Source: Achromobacter ruhlandii (GTDB taxonomy: Bacteria > Pseudomonadota > Gammaproteobacteria > Burkholderiales > Burkholderiaceae_B). Taken from it: a stretch of 64,000 nt of DNA. Position 1 is the first letter of the stretch, and each line of letters begins with the position of its first letter. The notes under the pieces are model-generated. The model was not told where the DNA came from. It saw nothing but the letters and a program-made list of their open reading frames with translations, and ran no database searches. The stretch covers positions 1 to 64,000 of the forward strand of contig NZ_CADIJL010000027.1 in NCBI RefSeq assembly GCF_902859695.1. Direction: 5' to 3'. Below, one piece after another: positions 52,733 through 61,220 of this stretch. The position numbers were made by a program, and so were the translations under genes.

Positions 52733-53860
52733 ATGCTATTGACCGAAGAACAGCTCAGCGTGCAGGACATGGCGCGCCGTTTCGCCCAGGAACGCCTGGC
52801 GCCGAATTCCGAACGCTGGGACCGCGAACACCACTATCCGGCCGACGCCATCCGCGAGATGGCCGACCTGGGTTTCTTCGGCATGCTGGTGCCGGAGGAA
52901 TGGGACGGCAACGCCAGCGGCTACCTGTCGTACGCGGTGGCGCTCGAAGAGATCGCGGCGGGCAATGGCGCCTGCTCGACCATCATGAGCGTGCACAACT
53001 CGGTCGCCTGCATGCCGATCCTGAAGTACGGCAGCGACGCGCAGAAGGACCAGTTCCTGCGGCCGCTGGCCACGGGCGCGGCCATCGGCGGCTTCGCCCT
53101 GACCGAGCCGCAGGCCGGCTCCGACGCCAGCAGCCTGCGCACCCGCGCGGTGCGCGACGGCGACCACTACGTGCTCAACGGCGCCAAGCAGTTCATCACC
53201 TCGGGCCGCACCGGCCAACTGGTGATCGTGTTCGCGGTGACCGATCCGCAGGCCGGCAAGCGCGGCATCTCGGCCTTCATCGTGCCGACCGACACCCCGG
53301 GCTACCAGGTGGTGCGGGTCGAGGACAAGCTCGGCCAGCATCTGTCCGACACCTGCCAGATCGCATTCGAGGACATGCGCATTCCCGCCGCGTGGCGGCT
53401 GGGCGAGGAGGGCGAGGGCTACAAGATCGCGCTGTCGAACCTGGAGGGCGGCCGCATCGGCATCGCCTCGCAGTCGGTCGGCATGGCGCGCGCGGCGTTC
53501 GAATGCGCGCGCGACTACGCCCGTGACCGCCAGGCCTTCGGCAAACCCATCATGGAGCACCAGGCGGTGTCGTTCCGGCTCGCCGACATGGCCACGCAGA
53601 TCCACGCGGCGCGGCAGATGGTGCTGCACGCGGCGGCGCTGCGCGAGGCCGGCAGGCCGGCGCTGACCGAGGCCTCGATGGCCAAGCTGTTCGCCTCCGA
53701 GATGGCCGAGAAGGTCTGCTCGGCCGCGATCCAGACGCTGGGCGGCTATGGCTACCTGGCCGACTTCCCGGTGGAGCGCATCTACCGCGACGTGCGCGTG
53801 TGCCAGATCTACGAAGGCACCAGCGACATCCAGCGGCTGGTGATCGCGCGCGCTTTGTAG
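52733..53860 (+). CDS. Acyl-CoA dehydrogenase
   Basis: The 375-residue flavoenzyme has the full acyl-CoA dehydrogenase layout: N-terminal helical domain, the FAD-binding strand segment [20 protein letters not shown], the ETF/FAD signature [12 protein letters not shown], and the C-terminal helical domain with [20 protein letters not shown]. The catalytic base is Glu361 in [11 protein letters not shown], placed as in short-chain and butyryl-type enzymes. It oxidises an acyl-CoA and passes electrons to ETF. Chain length is not clear. A GGAGA site precedes the ATG at 52733. It follows the Rrf2 gene but after a 127-nt gap. Confidence 0.9.
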   Translation: MLLTEEQLSVQDMARRFAQERLAPNSERWDREHHYPADAIREMADLGFFGMLVPEEWDGNASGYLSYAVALEEIAAGNGACSTIMSVHNSVACMPILKYGSDAQKDQFLRPLATGAAIGGFALTEPQAGSDASSLRTRAVRDGDHYVLNGAKQFITSGRTGQLVIVFAVTDPQAGKRGISAFIVPTDTPGYQVVRVEDKLGQHLSDTCQIAFEDMRIPAAWRLGEEGEGYKIALSNLEGGRIGIASQSVGMARAAFECARDYARDRQAFGKPIMEHQAVSFRLADMATQIHAARQMVLHAAALREAGRPALTEASMAKLFASEMAEKVCSAAIQTLGGYGYLADFPVERIYRDVRVCQIYEGTSDIQRLVIARAL

Positions 53861-53956
53861 AACGGCGCGACGCGCGGGCGGTGTCGGCCCGGGCGGGCGG
53901 TCCGCGGGCGTCGGCGGCCTGGTTGACGCTGCGCGCCGGCAGGGCCTGCCGGGGTA

Positions 53957-55870
53957 TCAGTCCAACAGGGCCTGCACCACGGCCTGCGCCGGCGCTGCCA
54001 GCGGCTGCTCACGTTGCAACCGCGCGATCTTTTCCTCGAACTCGCCCGCCACATCCGGCCGCACCTTCTTCATGGCGCGCACCGTCTGCGCCAGCAGCAG
54101 GCGCGCGTTGACGCTGCGCGGGAAGTCCAGGCACTGGCGCAGGTTGCCGTCAATGATCTCGCGTTCGCCATTGAGCTGGCCCGGTTGGTCCGGGTCGGCG
54201 CCGTTGCAGCGCACCGCCAGCAACTGTTCCAGGCGCAACAGGTAGTACGGGAAGGCGGCGCCGTCCGGCACCGTGTAGTTGGCGGGCGCCGCCAGCGGCG
54301 CCTGCGCGGTGGCGCGGCCGACCAGCGCCACCAGGTCCTCGGTCAGGCGCTGGATCGCGGCGGTCGGATCGGCCATCGGGAATTCGGCCGACAGCGCGCC
54401 GATGCACTCGGCGTCCTCGGTGCGCACCAGGCGCACCTCGGCGCGCCACGGCTCGGCCACGGTGACCAGGTGCGAGATCACCACGTAATCGCTTTGCGCC
54501 TCGCATTGCTGCGCGTAGCCGATGGCATCGGTGTCGTCCCAGGCCGCGCCGCTCAGCAGGAAGCCGGGATGCGGTTCGGTCAGCCACGGCACCAGCGTCT
54601 GCGTGCGCAGGCCGCAGCGCAGCGCCAGTTGTTCGTTGAAGTACAGCGGCAGCGCGCGGCTCAGGCGGCCGGTGGCGTCGGCCAGCTGCCGCTCGGCGCC
54701 TTCGGGCGCGTCGCCGATCTCGGCCGAGCCGCCCAGGAACGACACCAGCGGACGGTCGGGCGTCACCGGCGTGAACAGCGCCGCCGCGGGCGAATCGGGT
54801 GTCAGCCAGACCGGGCCGCGGCCCAGCAGCATTGCCAGCCGCATCTGCGCCGGTTCGGTGGCGCCGTCGCCCAGCGCGGCGCGCGCCAGTTCGGTGTCCC
54901 AATAGGCCAGGTTGTCCTTCCAGTCGGGGCGCTGCTGCGCGTAGAGCTGGTCGAGGATGGCGCGGGCCTCGTCGTGGCGGCCCAGTTCGACGTAGGCGCG
55001 GATCAGGTTGTTGCCGACCTGGATGCCGTGCAGCGCGGCATCGAAGCGCGGCCCGGCCAGTTGCACGATCGGCTCGATCGCGCCGGCGTTGCCCAGGTCG
55101 CCGCTCATCTGCGCCAGCAGGTCGGCGGGCGCGGGCGTGCCGGCGCGGGCGAGCGATTCTTCATACATGGCGAGCGCGCCGGACAGGTTGTGCGCGCCCA
55201 GTTCGCCATGCGCCAGCCACAGCTGCGCGCGCCAGCTGCCGGGCAGGGCGGCGACCTTGCGCATGGCGGCCACGCCGGCGGCGTCGCCGCCGTGTTCGCG
55301 GTGGATCGCCTCGTACCAGCCCAGGCCGTTGTCCTGGTTGGGATCCAGCTCCAGCGCATGCCACAGCGTGGCCAGGGCGCCGGCCTCGTCGCCGCGCTCG
55401 TCCTGGATCTTGGCCAGGTTGGTCAGGACAATGCCGGTCTCGCCGTGCGCGGCCATGAAATCGCGCAGCACCCGTTCGGCGTCGTCGAGCCGGCCGGTCT
55501 TCATATAGACGATGGCCTGCAGCACCACGCCGCGCTCGGCGCCGGGTTGCAGTTCGACCAGGCGGTCGGCGGGCTTGACCATTTCATCGATGAAGCCGTC
55601 GCCGAGCGACTGGATGATCAGGCCGGCGAGCGCGTCGGCGTCGTCCCAGTGGCGCTCGATGGCGCCGGCCAGCACGTTGTCGCGCCACTGGTCGCGCGGC
55701 ACGAAAATCTCGCGGCCGTAGGCGTCGTAGGCGCGGATCATGTCGGCGTCCTGCGGCGCCTGTGTGTCCGAGGCCGCCGTATCGGCGGGCTGCGGCGCGG
55801 GCTGATCGGCGTGCGTGGCGGCGTCGGCGGGAGCGGCTTGCTTGCCGAGCAGTTTCTTCAGAAAGCTCAT
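53957..55870 (-). CDS. TPR-repeat protein, unknown function
   Basis: The 637-residue protein starts MSFLKKLLGKQAAPADAATH, followed by a Pro/Ala/Thr-rich linker, then helical pairs with TPR character between about 85 and 330 (GRLDDAERVLRDFMAAHGET, NLAKIQDERGDEAGALATLW). The C-terminal half (340-637) is a separate domain with TPDRPLVSFLGGSAEIGD, likely a conserved hypothetical domain of this group. There is no signal peptide, so it is probably cytoplasmic. I chose the ATG at 55870; the open frame extends into the next genes but that part is their antisense or out-of-frame shadow. Function unknown. Confidence 0.72.
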   Translation of the reverse strand: MSFLKKLLGKQAAPADAATHADQPAPQPADTAASDTQAPQDADMIRAYDAYGREIFVPRDQWRDNVLAGAIERHWDDADALAGLIIQSLGDGFIDEMVKPADRLVELQPGAERGVVLQAIVYMKTGRLDDAERVLRDFMAAHGETGIVLTNLAKIQDERGDEAGALATLWHALELDPNQDNGLGWYEAIHREHGGDAAGVAAMRKVAALPGSWRAQLWLAHGELGAHNLSGALAMYEESLARAGTPAPADLLAQMSGDLGNAGAIEPIVQLAGPRFDAALHGIQVGNNLIRAYVELGRHDEARAILDQLYAQQRPDWKDNLAYWDTELARAALGDGATEPAQMRLAMLLGRGPVWLTPDSPAAALFTPVTPDRPLVSFLGGSAEIGDAPEGAERQLADATGRLSRALPLYFNEQLALRCGLRTQTLVPWLTEPHPGFLLSGAAWDDTDAIGYAQQCEAQSDYVVISHLVTVAEPWRAEVRLVRTEDAECIGALSAEFPMADPTAAIQRLTEDLVALVGRATAQAPLAAPANYTVPDGAAFPYYLLRLEQLLAVRCNGADPDQPGQLNGEREIIDGNLRQCLDFPRSVNARLLLAQTVRAMKKVRPDVAGEFEEKIARLQREQPLAAPAQAVVQALLD

Positions 55871-55881
55871 CGGGTCGGTTC

Positions 55882-56274
55882 CTAGGTTCGGGCGCCCGCC
55901 GCGCGGACGCGGCGGGCAAGGCGGCGACGCGCCCAGAGGGTGTAGATGACGAGGTTGCCGGCGACCAGCAGCAGCGCCAGCGCGACCTGGACGCCGCGCG
56001 TCAGGCCGTCCGGGTAGATCAGCGCCAGGATGTAGTGCTCGATGAAGCCGCCGGCATAGCCTTGCTGGCCCGCCTGCTGGCGCAGCGAGACTTCCAGCGG
56101 CGTCAGCGGGCAGATCCAGCCCATGCCGATGACCAGCGCGCCCCAGGCCAGCGCCGGCAGGTGCAGGTAGGCCAGGCGCCAGCGCCACAGCGCCAGCAGG
56201 CCGCCGAACACCACGAAGGCGACGAACAGGCCGTGAATGATCAGGACGGCGTCGGCCAGCAGGCGAGGGATCAT
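55882..56274 (-). CDS. DUF2784 membrane protein
   Basis: The 130-residue protein has about four hydrophobic segments and the DUF2784 pattern: LADAVLIIHGLFVAFVVFGG, LPALAWGALVIGMGWICPLT, PLEVSLRQQAGQQGY and GGFIEHYILALIYPDGL. The family is of unknown function, in the inner membrane. It lies 11 nt upstream of the TPR gene and probably in the same transcript. Confidence 0.83.
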   Translation of the reverse strand: MIPRLLADAVLIIHGLFVAFVVFGGLLALWRWRLAYLHLPALAWGALVIGMGWICPLTPLEVSLRQQAGQQGYAGGFIEHYILALIYPDGLTRGVQVALALLLVAGNLVIYTLWARRRLARRVRAAGART

Positions 56275-56382
56275 GCGGGCATTCCTCCGGTGGGCATCCG
56301 CTCTTGCCGGGGCGACGGGGCCGACGCGTCCGTGGCGACGGGCGGAAGGGGCGCCGGGCGCGGATGGCGCCGGCGCCGGTCG

Positions 56383-56958
56383 TCAGGGTTTCAGGTCGCG
56401 CAGCAGCTTGGCCAGTTCCGGCGCGGTCATCAGCGACACGCCCTCGGCGCGGGCGTATTGCAGGGCGTTGTCGGATACTTCGCCCAACGCGATGTAGATG
56501 GCTTCGCGCGCGCCGCGCTTCTCGCGCGCCGCCTGCAGTTCGCGCAGCGGCTCGACGCCGACCCGCGCGGCCTTCCAGCGCTTGGCGCTGACCATGGCGA
56601 CGTGGCCGTCCTTGGTCAAGGCGAAATCGGCGCCGGGGCCGTGCAGCCGTTCGACCTCGCAGCCATCGCGGCGAAAACCGGCCTCGACCGTGGCGGCGAA
56701 CTGCTGCCACGACATGGCCGCGGCGGCCTGCGCCACGGCCTCGACGCGGGCGCCCGACGGCGCGCGCAACTGCTTGTAGGCCGCCATGATGGCGATCACC
56801 GCGAATGGCACGGCGGCGAACACGCCCATGGCCGCATACTCCAGCGGCAGCGCGGCGAACCCGCCCACCGACAGCAGCAGCGCCACGCCGGCGCTCATCC
56901 ACCACGGCGAGCGCAGCAGCACCGCGAAGATGGAGTTCTGCGACATCTTGAACTTCAT
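56383..56958 (-). CDS. Membrane-anchored Mrr-like restriction endonuclease-fold protein
   Basis: The 191-residue protein has two N-terminal hydrophobic segments (about 18-38 and 42-62) and a C-terminal region like the Mrr-catalytic domain: WQQFAATVEAGFRRDGCEVE, GPGADFALTKDGHVAMVSAK, then VGVEPLRELQAAREKRGA. In active Mrr-like nucleases the motif reads D...(E/Q)xK; here Asp at GADFALT is kept and the second part is VSAKRW, with Ser in place of Glu/Gln. It may be an atypical or inactive nuclease tethered to the membrane. It overlaps the S4 gene by 4 nt (ATGA). Confidence 0.72.
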   Translation of the reverse strand: MKFKMSQNSIFAVLLRSPWWMSAGVALLLSVGGFAALPLEYAAMGVFAAVPFAVIAIMAAYKQLRAPSGARVEAVAQAAAAMSWQQFAATVEAGFRRDGCEVERLHGPGADFALTKDGHVAMVSAKRWKAARVGVEPLRELQAAREKRGAREAIYIALGEVSDNALQYARAEGVSLMTAPELAKLLRDLKP

Positions 56959-57179
56959 GACGCGCGCACCACGATACGCACGTCGCCACAGGTGACGATC
57001 TGGCCGGGACGGATCTTGGCCGTCTTGCGCGTTTCGACCACGCCGCCCACGCTCACGTGGCCTTCGGCCACCAGCATCTTGCCGGCGCCGCCGCTGTCGC
57101 AGACGCCGGTGGCCTTGAGCAGCTGATTGACTTCAATAAAGGGGCTGCCTTCGGCAAGCGTGAATTCGATGATGGGCAT
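56955..57179 (-). CDS. S4 domain RNA-binding protein (YbcJ-like)
   Basis: The 74-residue protein is a single S4 RNA-binding domain of the YbcJ type: FIEVNQLLKATGVCDSGGAG, KMLVAEGHVSVGGVVETRKT, AKIRPGQIVTCGDVRI. E. coli YbcJ is a small RNA-binding protein associated with the ribosome in some reports. It overlaps the Mrr-like gene by 4 nt and follows the DUF502 gene by 34 nt, so it is probably in one transcript with both. Length and motif order are normal for the family. Confidence 0.87.
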   Translation of the reverse strand: MPIIEFTLAEGSPFIEVNQLLKATGVCDSGGAGKMLVAEGHVSVGGVVETRKTAKIRPGQIVTCGDVRIVVRAS

Positions 57180-57213
57180 GGCACGGACGGGCGTTGAATA
57201 GGGATCGGGTGGT

Positions 57214-57903
57214 TCAGGCCTGGCCGCCGGGGGCGTTGCCGCCAGCGGGCGGGGCCGGCGGCGCGGGGGGCATGGGCGGCACGTCGGCCGGCGCCACGGG
57301 GCGGCCGCTGGGGGTTTCGGCGCGCGCCATCCAGGCAATCAGCGACGAGCGCATGGCTTCCTCGACCGACATCTGGATCGGCTGCACCCATTCCTGCGGC
57401 ACGAACACGGTATAGCCCCCGATCATATAGCCCATCGGCAGGTACACGGCCACGCGGTCGCCCTGCGTGAAGCCCTCCGGCAGACCTTCCAGGTTGCGGC
57501 GCGTCACCAGCCCGACCAGCTCCAGCTGCTGGCCCGGGATGCGCAGGATCACGACCTGCTGGGCGGTGGCCTTGGAGCTGGGCGAGAAGTAGTCGGCGAA
57601 GCTCTTGAGCGACGAGTAGATGCTCTTGACCACCGGCAGGTTGGTGAAGGGCATTTCCAACAGCGCCATCACGCGCTTGACGCGCTCCTTGGACACCAGG
57701 TAGCCGATCGCCAGGATGCCCAGGATGCCCAGCAGCAGCCCCAGGCCGGGAAAATAGAAGCCGCCGATGAACGGGCGCAGGAAGGTCAGCGCCACCGCCT
57801 CGGTCCAGGCCAGGAAGATGTAGAGCAGGTAGATCGTCAGCGCCAGCGGCAGCACGGTGATCAGGCCGCGGAAGAAGTACTTGTAGAGACGGGTCATAGT
57901 CAT
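57214..57903 (-). CDS. DUF502 membrane protein
   Basis: The 229-residue protein has two N-terminal hydrophobic helices (about 11-30 and 50-70) and the DUF502 pattern: YFFRGLITVLPLALTIYLLY, LEMPFTNLPVVKSIYSSLKS, RRNLEGLPEGFTQGDRVAVY, LPMGYMIGGYTVFVP. The last 35 residues are Pro/Ala/Gly-rich. The family is conserved but uncharacterised. The start at 57903 and an internal Met two codons in are equivalent choices. It is the first gene of the S4/Mrr-like run. Confidence 0.85.
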   Translation of the reverse strand: MTMTRLYKYFFRGLITVLPLALTIYLLYIFLAWTEAVALTFLRPFIGGFYFPGLGLLLGILGILAIGYLVSKERVKRVMALLEMPFTNLPVVKSIYSSLKSFADYFSPSSKATAQQVVILRIPGQQLELVGLVTRRNLEGLPEGFTQGDRVAVYLPMGYMIGGYTVFVPQEWVQPIQMSVEEAMRSSLIAWMARAETPSGRPVAPADVPPMPPAPPAPPAGGNAPGGQA

Positions 57904-58005
57904 GAAGCCAGGAAATCGGGGTCGGGTCCTGCGCGCCGGCGGACCGGAAGGGCCGAAAGCATAGCAGCAGGCGGCGCAAAGTCCGGTAACAAGACGCGGG
58001 AATTG

Positions 58006-58473
58006 CTACCGGTCAACGGGCAGGTATAGCGTCTCCTTGATCTCCTCCATCACCACATAACTGCGCGATTCGGCCGACGCGGGCAGGCGCTTGAGGATCT
58101 CGCCAAGAAGACGGCGGTATTCATTCATCTCGGTCAGGCGGGCCTTGACCAGGTAGTCGAAGTCGCCCGACACCAGGTGGCACTCCATGACCTCGGGCAC
58201 ATACAGCAGCTCTTTCTTGACCTTGTCGAACACGTCGCCGGACTTGGCCGAAAGCTTGATCTCCAGGAACACCAGCAGGTTCTTGCCGAGCGCCGCCGGG
58301 TTGACGCGCGCATGGTAACCGGAGATCACGCCTTCGCGCTCCATGCGCTTGATGCGGTCGGAGCAGGGCGTGGCCGACAGGTTGACGCGCTCGGCCAGTT
58401 CCGTGACGGAAATACGGCCTTCCCGCTGCAGGATATCCAGGATTTTCAGGTCGATACGGTCGAGATCGCGCAT
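58006..58473 (-). CDS. Lrp/AsnC family regulator (DadR-like)
   Basis: The 155-residue protein has the Lrp helix-turn-helix (residues 3-60: DLDRIDLKILDILQREGRIS, ELAERVNLSATPCSDRIKRM) and the RAM/AsnC effector domain (YVPEVMECHLVSGDFDYLVK). It is divergent from dadA, 136 nt away, and resembles Lrp-type activators of D-amino acid catabolism (DadR). A perfect 15-bp palindrome in the shared intergenic region is a candidate site. The effector is probably alanine or another amino acid, by family. Confidence 0.87.
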   Translation of the reverse strand: MRDLDRIDLKILDILQREGRISVTELAERVNLSATPCSDRIKRMEREGVISGYHARVNPAALGKNLLVFLEIKLSAKSGDVFDKVKKELLYVPEVMECHLVSGDFDYLVKARLTEMNEYRRLLGEILKRLPASAESRSYVVMEEIKETLYLPVDR

Positions 58474-58536
58474 TTCACTTCTGGCGGTCGAAAAAAGGCG
58501 CTGGGCCGGGAAAAACCACTGCCTAATAAAAATCTT

Positions 58537-58551
58537 CAGTGATTTTCACTG
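58537..58551. promoter_or_regulatory. Palindrome in the dadA regulatory region
   Basis: CAGTGATTTTCACTG is a 6-bp perfect inverted repeat around TTT in the gap between the Lrp-type gene and dadA. It lies 58 nt before the dadA start. Lrp/DadR-type regulators bind imperfect AT-centred palindromes of about 15 bp, so this is a plausible site. Confidence 0.5.
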
Positions 58552-58608
58552 TGATGAGGCTCATAGACTACCGAAATTCCTGACCAAAACCAAACTTCGG
58601 AACGAATC

Positions 58609-59910
58609 ATGCACGTCATCGTCCTCGGCAGCGGCGTCATCGGCACCACCACCGCTTATTACCTGGCCCGCCAGGGGGCCAAAGTGACGGTGCTGGACCG
58701 CCAGCCCGGCGCCGCCCAGGAGACCAGCTACGCCAACGCCGGCCAGGTGTCGCCGGGCTATTCCACGCCCTGGGCCGCGCCCGGCATTCCGCTGAAGGCA
58801 ATCAAGTGGCTGTTCAAGAAGCACGCGCCGCTGGCGATCCGCCTGGACGGCAGCCTGTACCAGCTCAAGTGGATGGCGGCGATGCTGGCCAACTGTTCGG
58901 CCGAGCGCTACGCGGTCAACAAGGAACGCATGCTGCGCCTGGCCGAATACAGCCGCGACTGCCTGCGCGAACTGCGCGCCGACACCGGCATCCATTATGA
59001 AGAGCGCACCCGCGGCACGCTGCAGCTGTTCCGCACCGAGGCCCAGATGGAAGCCGCGCGCCGCGACATCGCGGTGCTGGAAGAGGTCGGCGTGCCCTAC
59101 GAGCTGCTGGACCGCAACCGCCTGGTGACCGCCGAGCCGGCGCTGGCGCGCTCGCTGCACAAGCTGGCCGGCGGCCTGCGCCTGCCCAACGACGAGACCG
59201 GCGACTGCCGCCTGTTCACCACCCGCCTGGCCGCGATGGCCGCGGCGCTGGGCGTGGAGTTCCGCTACAACCAGTCCGTCGCCGGCCTGAACACCGCCGG
59301 CGGGCAGGTGACCGGCGTGCGTGTCGGCAACGAGGTGCTGACGGCCGACCGCTACGTCGCCGCCTTCGGCAGCTACACCCGCGGCTTCCTGGAGCCGCTC
59401 GGCCTGGACCTGCCGGTGTACCCGGTCAAGGGCTATTCGCTGACCATCCCCATGAAAGACGAGGCCGCCGCGCCGGTCTCCACCATCCTGGACGAGACCT
59501 ACAAGATCGCCGTCACCCGCTTTGACGACCGCATCCGCGTCGGCGGCATGGCCGAGCTGTCGGGCTTCGACCTGCGCCTGAAGGACGCGCGCCGCAAGAC
59601 GCTGGAACTGGTGGTCAACGATCTGTTCCCCGGCAGCGGCGACGTGGCCCGCGCCGAGTTCTGGACCGGCCTGCGCCCCATGACGCCGGACAGCACGCCC
59701 GTGGTCGGCCCGACCCGCTACGGCAACCTGTTCCTGAACACCGGCCACGGCACGCTGGGTTGGACCATGGCCTGCGGCTCCGGCAAGCTGGTGGCCGACC
59801 AGGTGCTGGGCCAGCGTCCGCAGATCCGCACCGACGGCCTGGCGCTGTCGCGCTACGACCGCCAGGCCTCGGCCGAGCGGCCGCTGGTGCTGGGCGGCAA
59901 GGGCGCCTGA
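58609..59910 (+). CDS. dadA: D-amino acid dehydrogenase small subunit
   Basis: The 433-residue flavoprotein deaminates D-amino acids, mainly D-alanine, to 2-oxoacids with a quinone-linked electron path at the inner membrane. Its FAD motif [20 protein letters not shown] is at residues 4-23, and the DadA hallmarks [40 protein letters not shown] and [20 protein letters not shown] are present. Length is as in E. coli DadA (432). dadX (alanine racemase) is not adjacent. It is divergent from the Lrp-type gene and ends in a strong terminator. Confidence 0.95.
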   Translation: MHVIVLGSGVIGTTTAYYLARQGAKVTVLDRQPGAAQETSYANAGQVSPGYSTPWAAPGIPLKAIKWLFKKHAPLAIRLDGSLYQLKWMAAMLANCSAERYAVNKERMLRLAEYSRDCLRELRADTGIHYEERTRGTLQLFRTEAQMEAARRDIAVLEEVGVPYELLDRNRLVTAEPALARSLHKLAGGLRLPNDETGDCRLFTTRLAAMAAALGVEFRYNQSVAGLNTAGGQVTGVRVGNEVLTADRYVAAFGSYTRGFLEPLGLDLPVYPVKGYSLTIPMKDEAAAPVSTILDETYKIAVTRFDDRIRVGGMAELSGFDLRLKDARRKTLELVVNDLFPGSGDVARAEFWTGLRPMTPDSTPVVGPTRYGNLFLNTGHGTLGWTMACGSGKLVADQVLGQRPQIRTDGLALSRYDRQASAERPLVLGGKGA

Positions 59911-59967
59911 TTCCGGCCTGTTTTCCGAACCCGTTTCCTCCGGCGCCGGCCACCAGCCGGCGTCCCG

Positions 59968-60006
59968 ACGGCCCGCCCGGCGCACGATGCCGGCCGGGCC
60001 GTTGTT
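59968..60006 (+). terminator. Intrinsic-type terminator after dadA
   Basis: ACGGCCC (59968-59974) pairs with GGGCCGT (59996-60002) around a second GC stem (CCGGC/GCCGG), followed by TGTT. It lies 58 nt after the dadA stop. The T-tract is short, but the stem is very stable. Confidence 0.7.
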
Positions 60007-60079
60007 CCATCGGGCGCGGCGCGACATTGCCGCGACACTTTCAGGCCCGTTGACGCCACAGGGAAACGGCGCCGGCCTC

Positions 60080-60085
60080 TACAAT
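60080..60085 (+). promoter_or_regulatory. -10 box immediately upstream of the sbcD-like start
   Basis: TACAAT lies with its last base 7 nt before the ATG at 60093, so a transcript would start at or next to the start codon. No good -35 is found at 16-18 nt; a TTGACG at 60050-60055 is 24 nt away, which is too far. No ribosome site is visible, which fits a leaderless mRNA. Confidence 0.4.
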
Positions 60086-60092
60086 CGGCGGC

Positions 60093-61220
60093 ATGACCCA
60101 TTTCCTGCATACCGCCGATTGGCAGATCGGCCGTCAGTACGGCCAGTTCGAAACCGATGACGCCGCCTTGCTGGCCGAGGCCCGCTTCGATGTCGTCGCG
60201 CGCATCGCCGCGCTTGCCGCCGAGCGCCAGGTCGACGCGGTGCTGGTGGCCGGCGACGTGTTCGACACCCAGGCCGTGTCCGACCGCACCATCCGCCGCC
60301 TGTTCGCCGCGCTGGCCGCCTACGCCGGGCCGTGGGTCATGATCGCCGGCAACCATGACGCGGCGCTGGCCGACAGCGTCTGGAGCCGCGCCGCGCAACT
60401 AGGCTGCATCCCGCCCAATGTGCGGGTGCCGTTGCGTACTGGCGTGGTCGACCTGCCGGCGCAGAACCTGGCGGTGCTGGCCGCGCCGCTGACCCAGCGC
60501 CATACCTACGACGACGTCACCCAGGCCTTCGACGCGCTCGAATCCGAACCCGGCCGCGTCCGCGTGGGCCTGGCCCATGGCAGTGTCGCCGGCCGACTGC
60601 CCGACACCATCGACGCCACCAACCCCATCGCGCCCGACCGCGCCGCCCGCGCGCGGCTCGACTACCTGGCGCTGGGCGATTGGCACGGCTGCCTGGCCAT
60701 CGACGAACGCACCTGGTACGCCGGCACGCCCGAGCAAGACCGCTTTCGCGGCAACGAACCCGGCTACGCGCTGGACGTGCGCATCGATGCGCCGGGCGCC
60801 CCGCCACGCGTCGAACGCGTGCCCACCGGCAAATACCGCTGGTCCGCCTGGACCGAAACCCTGAGCCTGCCGACCGACGCCCAGGCGCTGGCCGAACGCC
60901 TGGCGGCGCTGCGCGCCGAAGACGTGCTGCGGCTGGAACTGCAGGGCCACGTCAACGTGCCGACCTGGGAGGCGCTGCAACGCGCCGTGGACCAGGCGGC
61001 GGCGCAGGCGAGGGCGGTGCTGCCGGATTTCTCCGGCCTGCTGCTCGAACCCGACGAGGCCGACCTGGCGCAACTGGGCGCGAGCGGCTACGTCGGCGAA
61101 GTGGCCGCGCAACTGCAGGCCATGCAGGCCGATCCCGACCAGGCGGCGGTGGCCGGCGAGGCCCTGCGGCTGCTGCTGCGGTTCCAGCGCGAAGGCGCGG
61201 CGGCGGGAGGCGCGCAATGA
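60093..61220 (+). CDS. DNA repair exonuclease, SbcD/Mre11-like
   Basis: The 375-residue metallophosphoesterase is of the YhaO/SbcD (Mre11) type. Metal motifs are FLHTADWQIG (3-12), VAGDVFDTQ (GDxxD), IAGNHD (GNHD), LAHGSV and LGDWHG (GDxH). The first motif reads D-W-Q instead of the usual D-x-H, which is a common variant in this proteobacterial branch but changes one metal ligand. The C-terminal half (about 240-375) is the capping domain. It overlaps the SbcC-like gene by 4 nt, so the two make a Mre11-Rad50-like complex. Confidence 0.87.
   Translation: MTHFLHTADWQIGRQYGQFETDDAALLAEARFDVVARIAALAAERQVDAVLVAGDVFDTQAVSDRTIRRLFAALAAYAGPWVMIAGNHDAALADSVWSRAAQLGCIPPNVRVPLRTGVVDLPAQNLAVLAAPLTQRHTYDDVTQAFDALESEPGRVRVGLAHGSVAGRLPDTIDATNPIAPDRAARARLDYLALGDWHGCLAIDERTWYAGTPEQDRFRGNEPGYALDVRIDAPGAPPRVERVPTGKYRWSAWTETLSLPTDAQALAERLAALRAEDVLRLELQGHVNVPTWEALQRAVDQAAAQARAVLPDFSGLLLEPDEADLAQLGASGYVGEVAAQLQAMQADPDQAAVAGEALRLLLRFQREGAAAGGAQ

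Noticed and set aside
55871-56989. A long upstream extension of the TPR protein frame
   Set aside because: It runs through the DUF2784 and Mrr-like genes in another frame. MSFLKKLLGK at 55870 is a normal start, and upstream residues have no coding character.
60680-61216. An upstream extension of the SbcC-like frame
   Set aside because: It lies inside the SbcD-like gene in another frame; the ATPase begins with MKLTRIALEEFRKFRQP at 61217, as in its family.
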